Notes: generated by a model not told the origin, from the sequence alone. Numbered from the stretch's first letter, positions 36,366 through 46,888 are shown. The stretch is 64,000 bases of DNA from Planctomycetaceae bacterium (GCA_002709225.1 PAQH01000096.1:1-64000); one strand, 5' to 3'. Made by a program: numbers and translations.

Positions 36366-38792
36366 ATGACTCGGAATAAGGTATCCCAATCACTAGCGGG
36401 GAATTGGATCCTCGTCTTGGGCCCGTTGTTTTTGTTTCCGGCGGTCTCGCTCGCTGGTGGTGCCGAGCAGTCCGATGATACCTTTTTCGAACGACGAATT
36501 CGGCCGATTCTAACAACGCGGTGTTTCAAGTGTCATCGGGGCCGCGGGCAGAAGCCAGCGGGTGCATTGGCGCTCGATACACGTGCGGCGTTCAGACGCG
36601 GAGGCCAATCCGGGCACGCGATTATTCCAGGCCAGCCTGAGCAGAGCTTGCTGATGCAAAAGGTACGTGCTGCCGACCCGGCGCTGCGCATGCCTCCCGA
36701 TCCGGAATTGCCGCTATCTCCACGAGAGATTCGCTGGCTGGCGCAGTGGATCCGTAACGGGGCACCGGATCCCCGCGAGACGCCGGATGCGAATGCGGAA
36801 TTGCAGCGGCTCGATTTGCAACAGGCGCCGGATTTCTGGTCGTTTCAGCCAATTCAACCAGTTTCCTTGCCGGTAGTTGAACCGCCGGGATGGGGAATTG
36901 GTCCGGTCGACTATTTTCTACAGGCAAAGTGGCAGCAGGGAGGGTTGCGTCCTGTGCGAGATGCGTCGCGCCGGGTAGCCCTGCGGCGAGTCTATTTCGG
37001 TCTCATTGGTTTGCCACCGACTCGTTTGCAGTTAGCACGCGATTTGAGGGATTCCAGCGCCGACGCCTGGTTCCGCTTGACCGATCGCTTGCTGGCCTCG
37101 CCGCACTACGGAGAACGGTGGGCTCGGCACTGGCTTGACGTGGTGCGTTACGCCGACTCCCAGGGCGATCCGAATCAGGACTTTCCGATTCCGCAGGCAT
37201 ACAAATACCGCAATTATGTGATTGACGCATTCAACCAGGACAAGGCGTTCGATCTCTTCGTGCGCGAGCAGATTGCTGGAGACCTGATGCCAGCGCGCGA
37301 TCCTGTCGAGGCGCGTGCACGCAAGATTGCCACTGGTTTTCTGGCAATGAGCCGTCGGCAGAGCGGTGCTGAGCACCTGCGTATTGAAGATACCATCGAC
37401 ACACTGGGGCGTAGTGTCTTGGGGCTGGCGCTTGGGTGTGCTCGTTGCCACGACCATAAGTTCGATCCCGTTTCACAGCGTGATTATTACGCTTTGTATG
37501 GTTTTTTTAGCAGTTCGCGCTACGCCAGTGTTGTCGAGGGCGGCCCATTTTATCAGCGTGATTTTGTGCCTTTGATTTCTGCCGCCGAGTTGGAACGTCA
37601 AGTTGGACCGGCGCGCCAGCAGTTGGCCGCTTTGGACCAGCGTTTGGTTCGACTGCGCGAGCGGCGCGAGCAAGTTCTGGCGGCTCCCGCCGCGGCAACA
37701 CAGCTGAAGGAAATCGATGGGCAGCTTGAACAACTCGAGAAACAACGCGCTGAGCGAATCGAGAATTGGCCGCGGATCGATGATGCTTATGCCGTGGTCG
37801 ATGGAGAACCAGCTAATGCGAGATTGCAGGTGCGCGGTGCTCCGGGACAACTAGGTCCCGAAATTCCACGTCGTTTTCTAGAAGTGCTGGGAGGCCACAG
37901 GCTTTTGCCGTCGGCGAAGTCAAGCGGACGCCGGGAACTGGCTGGCTGGCTTACCGGTACGACGAACCCTTTAACGCCACGAGTGGCTGTGAATCGGATT
38001 TGGCAACACCATTTTGGTGTGGGTATCGTGGAGACGCCGAGTGACTTTGGAATACGTGGAATGCGTCCCTCGCATCCGCGGTTGCTTGACTTTCTCGCCG
38101 CGCGATTTCTGGCGAGCGGGTGGTCAATCAAGTCGCTGCATCGTCTGCTGCTGGGGGCACGCGCTTACCGTTTGGCGAGCGCGAGTGACGAGGGAAGTCA
38201 GGCTCGAGATCCAGGCAACACAATGTTGTGGCGCTTCCGACGGTTGCGGTTGGATGCCGAGCCGTTGCGGGATGCGATGCTGGCGGTGAGTGGTGACCTT
38301 GACTATTCCGTGGGGCAACGTCATCCCTTTCCCTATCAGCAGAAACGCTGGGCGCGAGACCCGTTTCGTACTCTGTATGAGACGTCGCGGCGCAGCATTT
38401 ATGTCATGCAGCAGAAACGTGTGCAGCGCCACCCGTTCTTGGGATTGTTTGATGGTGCCGATCCGAATCTGAGTACAGCGCGGAGGACGACGAGTACGAG
38501 CCCCCTGCAGGCGCTCTATTTTCTCAATAGTGAATGGGTGCGGAAGCGGGCGATTGGTTTCGCACAACGTCTGCTGAATGAGGAGCAAATGTTGGAGAGT
38601 CGCATCGACGCGGCTTTTGAGATGGCGTATGGACGTCAAGCCGCGCCGTTGGAACGCCAGGCCATGGTGGTCGCATGGCAGGCGTTGCAAAGGCAGGTCC
38701 CCGAGGGCACCACGATAGGGCGAGAGTTATGGGTCTGGTCGCGATTGGCAGGTGCGATTCTGAGCAGTAATGAGTTCTGTTACATCGATTAA
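36366..38792 (+). CDS. PSCyt1 + DUF1549 + DUF1553 planctomycete protein
   Basis: ORF 36294..38792, likely ATG 36366 with signal peptide. RPILTTRCFKCHRGRGQKPAGALALDTRAAFRRGGQSGHAI, HYGERWARHWLDVVRYADSQGDPNQ, LGCARCHDHKFDPVSQRDYYALYGFF, TNPLTPRVAVNRIWQHHFGVGIVETPSDFG. Confidence 0.92.
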   Translation: MTRNKVSQSLAGNWILVLGPLFLFPAVSLAGGAEQSDDTFFERRIRPILTTRCFKCHRGRGQKPAGALALDTRAAFRRGGQSGHAIIPGQPEQSLLMQKVRAADPALRMPPDPELPLSPREIRWLAQWIRNGAPDPRETPDANAELQRLDLQQAPDFWSFQPIQPVSLPVVEPPGWGIGPVDYFLQAKWQQGGLRPVRDASRRVALRRVYFGLIGLPPTRLQLARDLRDSSADAWFRLTDRLLASPHYGERWARHWLDVVRYADSQGDPNQDFPIPQAYKYRNYVIDAFNQDKAFDLFVREQIAGDLMPARDPVEARARKIATGFLAMSRRQSGAEHLRIEDTIDTLGRSVLGLALGCARCHDHKFDPVSQRDYYALYGFFSSSRYASVVEGGPFYQRDFVPLISAAELERQVGPARQQLAALDQRLVRLRERREQVLAAPAAATQLKEIDGQLEQLEKQRAERIENWPRIDDAYAVVDGEPANARLQVRGAPGQLGPEIPRRFLEVLGGHRLLPSAKSSGRRELAGWLTGTTNPLTPRVAVNRIWQHHFGVGIVETPSDFGIRGMRPSHPRLLDFLAARFLASGWSIKSLHRLLLGARAYRLASASDEGSQARDPGNTMLWRFRRLRLDAEPLRDAMLAVSGDLDYSVGQRHPFPYQQKRWARDPFRTLYETSRRSIYVMQQKRVQRHPFLGLFDGADPNLSTARRTTSTSPLQALYFLNSEWVRKRAIGFAQRLLNEEQMLESRIDAAFEMAYGRQAAPLERQAMVVAWQALQRQVPEGTTIGRELWVWSRLAGAILSSNEFCYID

Positions 38793-38799
38793 TGGGCGG

Positions 38800-38821
38800 G
38801 CCAGCGTGCGAGCACGCTGGC
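38800..38821. repeat. near-perfect palindromic hairpin between the DUF1553 and DUF1501 genes
   Basis: gccagcgtgcgagcacgctggc: 10-bp inverted repeat (gccagcgtgc / gcacgctggc) around GA. Confidence 0.8.
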
Positions 38822-38866
38822 AGCCGGATTCGAGCAGGTGGCACACGTAGTCAAGTGAGTGGCACA

Positions 38867-40237
38867 ATGACGATAGATACTGAGCGGAAGCAACGTCGCC
38901 AATTTTTGCAGTCCTGGGTGGGTAGCTCGACGTTATTTCCTGCGCTGCTGGCGGAGCTGTTGTCCGCTGAAGACTCTCGTGCGCCGGAAAGTGGTCGCGC
39001 GGGATTGGGGATCGCCCACTTTCCACCGCGAGCGAAGCGGGTCATTGTGGTGTTCTTGCAAGGTGGGTTGTCACACCTGGATTCGTTCGATCCCAAGCCA
39101 CACCTGTGGCGTGATGCGGGCCGAGTGTTGCCAGAGGGGCGGCTGTTGGCGCCACTGTGGAAATTTCACCGTCGTGGTGAATCCGGCACCCCGGTGAGTG
39201 ATTTGTTCCCTTATCTTTCCCATCAGGTCGATGACCTTTGCGTGCTGCGATCGCTCCATACCGACAGCTCTGACCACACCTCGGCGACACAGGGAATGCA
39301 CACAGGGTCGGCAACGCTAGCAAGGCCCAGTATGGGGTCGTGGGTGAGTTACGGGTTGGGAACGTTCAATCAGAATTTACCCTCTTTTGTGGTGGTGTCG
39401 GAGAGGACGCCCCGGGCAGGGAAGCAGATCTGGGGGCCGGCTTTTTTGCCAGGCTCTCACCAGGGCGTTCGGGTAGTGCCTGGCGACATCCCGGTGGCGA
39501 ACGCGAATCGTCGTGATCCCCTTGATGTGCAGCGCTCACAACTCCGACTGTTGGCATCATTGAATCGGCGGCATTTACAGGCCCGCGATCACGATGGGCA
39601 ACTCACCGCCCGTATCAAGTCGTTTGAGACCGCGTTTCGGATGCAAACCGAAGCTCCCGACGCTTTTAATTTTTCGCAAGAGTCGGCGGCGACGTTGGCG
39701 GCCTACGGAATCCCCGCGACAGGGAAACCCGGTTTTGGCTGGCAGTGTCTGGCTGCGCGACGACTGGCTGAACGAGGCGTACGATTTATCGAGCTGATCC
39801 ACGGGACCGGCTCGATTTCATGGGATTCGCATCAAGACATGGCAGAGCATAAGAAATATGCGCTCCAAGCCGATCGTCCTCTGGCTGCACTCTTAGTCGA
39901 TCTTAAACAGAGGGGAATGCTGGATGAGACACTGGTGGTTTGCACAACCGAGTTTGGTCGGACACCTTGGGCCGAAAACGTACAGGGCCGTGGTCATCAC
40001 GCGACCGTCTTTTCATCCTGGCTGGCTGGTGGCGGTGTTCGCGGTGGAGTGACGTATGGCGCAAGTGATGAATACGGGCATCGTGTTGCTGACGACCCGG
40101 TTCACGTACATGATTTCCACGCCACGATCTTGCATTTGTTGGGGCTCGATCATACGCGTCTGACGTATCGGTACGCCGGTCGCGATTTTCGTCTTACTGA
40201 TGTCGCGGGGCGCGTGGTGCGTGCCATTTTGACCTAG
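38867..40237 (+). CDS. DUF1501 domain-containing protein
   Basis: ORF 38792..40237, likely ATG 38867. RVIVVFLQGGLSHLDSFDPKPHLW, DDLCVLRSLHTDSSDHTSATQGMHTGS, ETLVVCTTEFGRTPWAENVQGRGHHATVFSSWLAGGGVRGGVTYGASDEYG. Confidence 0.93.
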   Translation: MTIDTERKQRRQFLQSWVGSSTLFPALLAELLSAEDSRAPESGRAGLGIAHFPPRAKRVIVVFLQGGLSHLDSFDPKPHLWRDAGRVLPEGRLLAPLWKFHRRGESGTPVSDLFPYLSHQVDDLCVLRSLHTDSSDHTSATQGMHTGSATLARPSMGSWVSYGLGTFNQNLPSFVVVSERTPRAGKQIWGPAFLPGSHQGVRVVPGDIPVANANRRDPLDVQRSQLRLLASLNRRHLQARDHDGQLTARIKSFETAFRMQTEAPDAFNFSQESAATLAAYGIPATGKPGFGWQCLAARRLAERGVRFIELIHGTGSISWDSHQDMAEHKKYALQADRPLAALLVDLKQRGMLDETLVVCTTEFGRTPWAENVQGRGHHATVFSSWLAGGGVRGGVTYGASDEYGHRVADDPVHVHDFHATILHLLGLDHTRLTYRYAGRDFRLTDVAGRVVRAILT

Positions 40238-40293
40238 AACTGGGGTAATAACACAATTTCGTACGATCGGGTGGTTCCGGGGCAGGCCACACG

Positions 40294-41694
40294 TTGTACG
40301 TTGTGCAGTTTCTTCTGAAGGCGAACACCGCTATGGCTGACAGGTCGTTGTTTGAGCAGGCTGAGACCAGACATCTGGAAAGTGCGCAGCCGCTGGCCGC
40401 ACGCATGCGCCCCAGGACACTGGATGAATTCGCCGGCCAAGAGCATTTTCTCGGCGAAGGAAAACTGCTGACGCGCCTGATCCAGGCGGATCGCTTGGGA
40501 TCGGTGTTGTTCTATGGTCCTCCGGGGACCGGTAAGACCACGCTTGCCCGCTTACTGGCTGGTGCATGTCACGCTGCATTTCGGCAAATTAGCGCGGTTA
40601 CCAGTGGCGTCAAAGAGCTGAGAGCCGTGCTCCAGGCGGCGCGTGATACGCTGGCCAGTTCGGGGCAACGGACACTGCTCTTTGTTGACGAGATACATCA
40701 CTTCAACAAGTCGCAGCAGGATGCCTTGCTTCCCGATGTCGAAGACGGTGTGGTTACACTGGTTGGTGCCACGACCTCCAATCCCTTCTTCACGGTGAAT
40801 CGCGCTTTGGTGAGCCGCAGCCAGATTTTCCAGTTTGAGCCACTCGAGGCGCACCAGATCGAGACGATTTTGCGGCGCGCATTGGTGGACGAGCAACGTG
40901 GTTTAGGAGAACGTGAAATTCATGTTGATGACGAAGCGTTACAGTATCTGGCGCGGATCTCCGATGGTGATGCGAGACGGGCTTTGAATGCATTGGAGAT
41001 TGGGGTTTTGTCGAGTGCCGGGAGCCCTGTCCAATTGACGATCGAGCTGGCGGCCGAGTCCGTTCAACGTAAAGCGATTCGTTACGACGCAGATGGAGAC
41101 GACCATTACGATGCCGCCAGCGCCTTGATCAAGAGTATTCGCGGAAGCGACCCTGATGCCGGTTTGTATTGGCTGGCGAGAATGCTGGAGGCGGGCGAGG
41201 AGGTACGTTTTCTTTGTCGAAGGCTAGTTATTCTTGCGAGCGAGGACGTCGGTAACGCCGATCCCCAGGCGCTCTCGTTGGCGGTTGCGGGCCTACAGGC
41301 GTGCGAGGCGGTGGGGCTTCCCGAGTGTCAGCTTACGCTAGCTCAGGTCGTGACCTATTTGGCATGCGCACCGAAATCGAATGCTTGTACGCTGGCGATT
41401 GCCGAGGCCCGGCACGATGTCACGCAAGGACAGCTGTTGCCTGTTCCACGTCATTTGCGCGACGCCCATTACAGTGGCGCACAGGAGTTGGGGCATGGAG
41501 CCGGCTATCAATACGCACACCACGATCCAGACGGGGTTGTAGCCCAGGATTATCTCGGCATCGACCGCGAGTACTATCGTCCGGTCGACCGCGGCCAGGA
41601 AACGCAGATTGCCCGTCGGCTGCGAGAAATACGCCGTGTGTTGCGGGCTGCGAAAGAGGACTCGGTGGGAGACGGGGACCAGTTGGGGCATTGA
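40294..41694 (+). CDS. rarA: replication-associated recombination protein A (RarA/MgsA AAA ATPase)
   Basis: PLAARMRPRTLDEFAGQEHFLGEGKLLTRLIQADRLGSVLFYGPPGTGKTTLARLLAG, LLFVDEIHHFNKSQQDALLPDVEDG, ATTSNPFFTVNRALVSRS. Start may be 40333. Confidence 0.95.
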   Translation: MYVVQFLLKANTAMADRSLFEQAETRHLESAQPLAARMRPRTLDEFAGQEHFLGEGKLLTRLIQADRLGSVLFYGPPGTGKTTLARLLAGACHAAFRQISAVTSGVKELRAVLQAARDTLASSGQRTLLFVDEIHHFNKSQQDALLPDVEDGVVTLVGATTSNPFFTVNRALVSRSQIFQFEPLEAHQIETILRRALVDEQRGLGEREIHVDDEALQYLARISDGDARRALNALEIGVLSSAGSPVQLTIELAAESVQRKAIRYDADGDDHYDAASALIKSIRGSDPDAGLYWLARMLEAGEEVRFLCRRLVILASEDVGNADPQALSLAVAGLQACEAVGLPECQLTLAQVVTYLACAPKSNACTLAIAEARHDVTQGQLLPVPRHLRDAHYSGAQELGHGAGYQYAHHDPDGVVAQDYLGIDREYYRPVDRGQETQIARRLREIRRVLRAAKEDSVGDGDQLGH

Positions 41695-42021
41695 ACGGCC
41701 GAGAAGAACTCGAATTTGACGGTAACCATACTATTGGTAAGGGTTTATCGTAAATCTTTCGGCTCCGCTGGACGGGAAGGGGAGTTTTGCCGGCAATCTC
41801 CACAACTCAAGGGCCTTCCCACCCGATATAGGGTAGAGCCGTTTGCAACGTTCGGGCAGTTGGGGCTGCTTGCGCAGAGTACTCTGGTGGCTTTCGGGTC
41901 GCCTGGAAAGCTGCTTCCCCGGTGTGGAAGCGGCTGACAAGTTTGGTGCTTTTTGTGCGGTTCCCGCCTATGCTGAACGTAGGAGGCAACTGAGGGGCTC
42001 TTTTTGCTGGGGATAGGCGCC

Positions 42022-45000
42022 ATGAAGTCACGCGGTCGGAAATCCCATCGGAACCGTCGTGGATTGTTTCTGAAATCCCTCACAAGGGGGGTGGGGCCGT
42101 CGCAAGCGCGCCCGGACGGGTCCCATCTGCAGTGTGAGCAGTTGGAAGCGCGGCGTCTTCTGCATGGGGGCGTCGATCACAATGGGCCTCACGATGCGGA
42201 TCCTGCTATCGATCTAGAGGCCTTCCATATCCATGCGCAGCTGAACTTGTTTGCCAATGGTGAACGGATTGAAATTCCTGACGAATTGGGCGTCGAGGCA
42301 ACCGGTATTATTTCACCGATTCACACTCACGATCCAGATAACCGGTTGCACCTCCACAACGTCAACGGTGAAGCACTGGATGACTTCCTTACGCTCGGCG
42401 ATTTTTTTGATACTTGGCGTACAAACGCGGGACTGGCCGGCAACAATCCGGATGCGATTTTTAGTGCCAATCAACTGATGACGCATGAGGTGGATGACGA
42501 ACACGCCTTGAAGATGTTTGTCAATGGTCAGGAAGTGACCGATTTCCAAGAATACAAGATCCATGAAGGCGACCATATTACGGTTGTCTATACCTCCAAT
42601 CCGCTCGTTACTTTTGAAACCAATTCAGGACCGATTCTGCTTGAATTGTTGCCCGAGGAAGCGCCGCTCAGCGTGGCCAACTTTCGCAACTATTTCGATC
42701 GTTATCCAGGGACGATTTTTCACCGAGCCGCCGAGGATGTGTTGGGGGAATTTGTGGTCCAGGGTGGTGGTTTTGCACCACAAGATCTTACCACCACGGA
42801 TCTGAACGATATTGTTAACAGCCAGATTCTTACGGATTCGCCAATCAATGAGACCGAAGGTGGCCGGTCGAACCTGCGGGAAACTGTTTCGATGGCGGAG
42901 AATTCGTTTGGTGCGACGAGTCAATGGTTCGTCAATATGCGAGATAACCCGTCTCTGGACAGCCAGTTCAAAGTATTTGCCGTCGTACTGGACATGAGCA
43001 ACGTGGACGGAATCGCGGCGTTGCCGACGTCGGACCTGGATGGGGATAGCTCGTCCAATATCGTATTCAATCACGTGCCCTATACGGCCGAATCCGAGCT
43101 GGTACATGTTCAATCGCTGACTGGTTATGGTTGGGTGCAGGGAGCGGTGTTTGAGGATCTTGACGGGAACGGGCAGCGGGATACGGGTGAGCCTGGGATG
43201 GCGGATGTGACGGTGTTTGGCGACGTCGATTTGGACGGCTTACTGGACGCTGATGAAACGGCAGTTACCACGCAGAGCGATGGGACCTATGGTTTGATGT
43301 TGCCAGCGGGCACCTACCATGTCCACCAGCTCGCCGACCGTCCGTTTCGGCAGACCCATCCGGATACGCCCTTGTACCATGCCGTGGAACTGCAAATTGG
43401 CCAGTACCAGACAGGAATCGACTTTGGTAATTCCGCTGTGCCTACGCTTGCCGCTCCGGCCTTGCTGGCGGAGACGGACAGTGGTCTGGAAGGTGACGGA
43501 ATCACCAATCTTGATAATGCGACCGCGGACACCACTCTCTTGTTTTCTGTTGACGGGGCGAATACCGGCGCCGAGGTGCGACTTTACGTCGATGATGTCC
43601 TGGTTGGTACGGCGATTGCCGACGGGTTGACGCAGATTGAAACCGACGGTGTGACGGGGCTGGCGGACGGGAATCGACTGTGGACTGTGACCCAAGTTGT
43701 AGATGGGGTGGAAAGCCTGGCCTCTGCGCCACTCGCCGTCGTCATTGACACGGAGGTTGCGATCACGACCACGCCACCGCAGGAGACGGAAGTTGCGCTT
43801 GAGTTGGAGTACGACGCGAGTTCCCCAGAAGAGGGCGACGCCGGGCTGACCTATGCCTTAGAGGGTGCACCTGCGGAAGCCACTATCGATGCGGACACCG
43901 GCGTCTTCCAGTGGACTGCGACGTTTGACGATGTCGGAGAGCACACATTTGACATCGTGGTGACGGATGTCGCAGAGAATAGCGCGCGGCAACAAGTTTC
44001 GTTGACGGTGACAGCTTCGCCGCAGATGCGTATGCGTCTGCAGACCAGTACGCTGGCTGGTGAGGCGCTCACTGAAGTGGCGGTCGGTGACCAGTTTCTA
44101 TTGCAGGTTTTTGTTCAGGACCTGAGGGGGCACGACCCGTCCGGAGTGTACGCCGCCTTCTTGGATATTCCGTTTACTGGTGGCTTTGTCGAACCGGTTG
44201 GTGGCATCAGTTACGGGATAGGGTTCCCCAACGGACACGCGGGCACCTTGGATAACTCGGGGCTCGATGAAGGAGGTGCGTTTGGCCCAAATTCGCCACT
44301 GGGGTCAAACGAGTTGGAATTGTTGTCTCTGGAATTACGGGCGGTGCTTGCAGGGGATGCTGTGTTTATCGCGGACCCGGCCGATGTGTCACCGGTGTCG
44401 GATAACTTGTTCTTCGACCCCCCGGGTCGCGTTGACCCGCTAGTCGTTGATTACGGGACTGCGGCTTTGACCATCTCGTCGTCGGTAACGGCGCGAGCGG
44501 ATACGTTCAATATCGATGAGGATACGACGGAGGTCGTATTGGACGTACTGGCTAATGATACGTCACTTACAGAGACAAACCTGACCATCACAACGGTTAG
44601 TACACCCGATCAGGGCGCCGTGGCGGTTATCGACACGGACAACGACGTAGTTTTGTTTACGCCAGCCCCCGATTTTTCCGGAGAAGCCAGGTTTAGTTAT
44701 GAAGTGAGTGATGGGACCGGCACAGCGACAGCGGACGTGGTGGTTCAGGTCGCGAATGTGAACGATCCACCCACTGCCGTGGCTGATGTGTTTACCGTCG
44801 AAGAGGATAGCGAGGGAAATTTATTGGATGTGCTGGGCAACGATCTCGAGGCGCCGGATCCTGCGGAAGAACGGACCGGCTGGACGATTTCCGCCGTGTC
44901 AGTACCCGCTGTCGGCGTGGTCCAGATTGGACCCAATGGCAAAGATCTGCGTTACACACCCGCAGCGGATTTTTTTGGCGAGGAGACGTTCCAATACACA

Positions 45001-46764
45001 CTTTCCGACGGGCTGGGTGGTGCAGATGTGGCTGAGGTGACGGTCACGGTAACACCTCGTAATGATCCACCGCTTGCTGTAGACGATTCATTTATTAGAT
45101 CCGAAGATAGCTCTTCTGCCGTCTTGACCGTGCTGGCCAATGATGAAACAGAAGAGGGCGAAAGTCTGGTTTTGACGTCGGACTTTGTATTTGCGCCGAC
45201 TGCTGGTGGGACAGTCGTTGTGAATGGTGATGGGGAGTTGGAGTACGCTCCGGCCCTCAATTTCTTTGGCGACGAGATGTTTCAATATCAAGTTGATGAT
45301 GGGAATGGCGGCGTGGCGACCGCGGTCGTTACCGTCACTGTTAACCCGGTCAATGATCCACCGGTGGCAACGGATGATGTGTATACGGTGGTAACGGGTA
45401 CGAACGCGACCCTGCGTCTACTTGACAATGACACCATTCTGCCGGACTCGAATGAATCTCTGGCGATTACGAATGTTGGCTTGCCAACTGCTGGTGGCAG
45501 CGTTCAGATTGACACCGCGAACCAAGAGGTGACCTACCAGCCACCGACTGCCGAATTTGTTGGAACTGAGACATTTACCTATCAAATTTCCGATGGAAAT
45601 GGTGGCACCGCCGAAGCGATGGTCACGGTGAACGTTGAGGATTACAACCCGCGGATGATCGCCGGTTCGGTTGGAGGCACCGAAGGGCATTTCGCATTGG
45701 GGGGACTGGCGGTAACGCTCTCTGGTGCGACAGAGCAAGGTGATTCCATCGAGTTGGCGACCACAACAGATATTGATGGATACTACCAGTTCGCCGATTT
45801 GGCTCCCGGTGTCTATACCCTGACACGAGCCGCGGCCCCATTCTTGCTACACGGCGAGGAGGCTTTCGCCGACGTGGTTTCCAATGCTGAAGACAGCGAC
45901 AGCGTAGAGAATTTCTTTCCACAACCTGGGCGCCGGGCGGAATTCTTGCAATTGAGTGATTTTCTGGGGTCGGCGCCGGCGTCGACGGTATTTGCCTCCG
46001 TCGATGACAGTGGGCAAGTGAATTGGTATCACCTGCAGGGTGACTGGCAGTCGGATCCGGAATTCCAGATCGCAGTCACTGAGGATCTCACCGCTGTACA
46101 AGTTACGCTGACTTCTGGTAACGCTGTGACGGTCGAGCTTGATGCGAGCGACCCTGCGCAGGTCAAATGGCTGGGCCAAGAGGGGGGGCATCGTTTGCTG
46201 CAGATTCCTCTCGGTGCGACTGAGATCGCCAGCGAAGTCGGCAATAGTGAGGATTCGATTTACACGGTCGTTGAGGAACCGATTGCGGCGGCGCAGACGA
46301 TCGACGCGACGGCTGCGCAGGCCACGGCACACGGAGGTGGCCAAGGGCATGGACATGGCGAAGGAGAATCTCCGCTGTCCGGGAACGCGGGCGCAAATGG
46401 AGTTGATTCCGTTACAGGAATGGGCCAGGCGAGTCATTTGCCGACGGTGACGGTCTCGGTGACGGAGCAGGGCGACGTTGGTGGGCGGCGGGCGGAGCAG
46501 CTGCTGGAAATCGATCGGTGCTTACTCGACTGGCCCGGGCCGACCACTCGCGCAGCAACGGTTGCCCGTCTGCTGGAAAGGGCCCCTGTCCCACATCGCA
46601 AGGCCGACACGTCGGCCTCGCTGGCCGTACGTGGGGGATCCCCCGTTGCCGAGGGGATTTCTGCGGACGAAGCCGCATGTCGCCACGCCGACACCGTTTT
46701 TGCCGCAGATATCGAGGAGATTGTGCCGCTGCGGCTGCTGGGGCTGGTCGAGCTGGATTTTTAG
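42022..46764 (+). CDS. very large secreted protein: LEARRLL-type N-terminal motif, cyclophilin-type PPIase domain, SdrD-B-like and cohesin-like domains, tandem cadherin-like (Big_9-type) repeats
   Basis: CEQLEARRLLHGG near the N-terminus; VTFETNSGPILLELLPEEAPLSVANFRNYFDRYPGTIFHRA..FVVQGGGF (cyclophilin); GAVFEDLDGNGQRDTGEPGMADVTV (SdrD-B-like); repeats with LDVLANDT../VNDPPTAVADVFTVEEDSEGNLLDVLGNDLEAPD. Confidence 0.88.
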   Translation: MKSRGRKSHRNRRGLFLKSLTRGVGPSQARPDGSHLQCEQLEARRLLHGGVDHNGPHDADPAIDLEAFHIHAQLNLFANGERIEIPDELGVEATGIISPIHTHDPDNRLHLHNVNGEALDDFLTLGDFFDTWRTNAGLAGNNPDAIFSANQLMTHEVDDEHALKMFVNGQEVTDFQEYKIHEGDHITVVYTSNPLVTFETNSGPILLELLPEEAPLSVANFRNYFDRYPGTIFHRAAEDVLGEFVVQGGGFAPQDLTTTDLNDIVNSQILTDSPINETEGGRSNLRETVSMAENSFGATSQWFVNMRDNPSLDSQFKVFAVVLDMSNVDGIAALPTSDLDGDSSSNIVFNHVPYTAESELVHVQSLTGYGWVQGAVFEDLDGNGQRDTGEPGMADVTVFGDVDLDGLLDADETAVTTQSDGTYGLMLPAGTYHVHQLADRPFRQTHPDTPLYHAVELQIGQYQTGIDFGNSAVPTLAAPALLAETDSGLEGDGITNLDNATADTTLLFSVDGANTGAEVRLYVDDVLVGTAIADGLTQIETDGVTGLADGNRLWTVTQVVDGVESLASAPLAVVIDTEVAITTTPPQETEVALELEYDASSPEEGDAGLTYALEGAPAEATIDADTGVFQWTATFDDVGEHTFDIVVTDVAENSARQQVSLTVTASPQMRMRLQTSTLAGEALTEVAVGDQFLLQVFVQDLRGHDPSGVYAAFLDIPFTGGFVEPVGGISYGIGFPNGHAGTLDNSGLDEGGAFGPNSPLGSNELELLSLELRAVLAGDAVFIADPADVSPVSDNLFFDPPGRVDPLVVDYGTAALTISSSVTARADTFNIDEDTTEVVLDVLANDTSLTETNLTITTVSTPDQGAVAVIDTDNDVVLFTPAPDFSGEARFSYEVSDGTGTATADVVVQVANVNDPPTAVADVFTVEEDSEGNLLDVLGNDLEAPDPAEERTGWTISAVSVPAVGVVQIGPNGKDLRYTPAADFFGEETFQYTLSDGLGGADVAEVTVTVTPRNDPPLAVDDSFIRSEDSSSAVLTVLANDETEEGESLVLTSDFVFAPTAGGTVVVNGDGELEYAPALNFFGDEMFQYQVDDGNGGVATAVVTVTVNPVNDPPVATDDVYTVVTGTNATLRLLDNDTILPDSNESLAITNVGLPTAGGSVQIDTANQEVTYQPPTAEFVGTETFTYQISDGNGGTAEAMVTVNVEDYNPRMIAGSVGGTEGHFALGGLAVTLSGATEQGDSIELATTTDIDGYYQFADLAPGVYTLTRAAAPFLLHGEEAFADVVSNAEDSDSVENFFPQPGRRAEFLQLSDFLGSAPASTVFASVDDSGQVNWYHLQGDWQSDPEFQIAVTEDLTAVQVTLTSGNAVTVELDASDPAQVKWLGQEGGHRLLQIPLGATEIASEVGNSEDSIYTVVEEPIAAAQTIDATAAQATAHGGGQGHGHGEGESPLSGNAGANGVDSVTGMGQASHLPTVTVSVTEQGDVGGRRAEQLLEIDRCLLDWPGPTTRAATVARLLERAPVPHRKADTSASLAVRGGSPVAEGISADEAACRHADTVFAADIEEIVPLRLLGLVELDF
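44494..45645 (+). repeat. four tandem cadherin-like repeats within the large secreted protein
   Basis: Protein-level repeats, each with D.F...ED....LDVL.ND, an F.P...F.G...F.Y.VSDG.G segment and a NDPP linker. Confidence 0.7.
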
Positions 46765-46888
46765 GCCGATGAGCGCCCATAAAGACCGTCTTGAATGGTT
46801 GCAATTGTATTTGCTGGGGAGTAGCATGCTCGGCGACTACGTATTGTTCCCGGTTATTTCTTCCTAGGTAGAACTGAGGTTGAGTGAC

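Noticed and set aside
45847-46437. Minus-strand ORF (196 aa) inside the giant secreted protein
   Set aside because: Arg-rich shadow ORF antisense to clear repeat-protein coding sequence.
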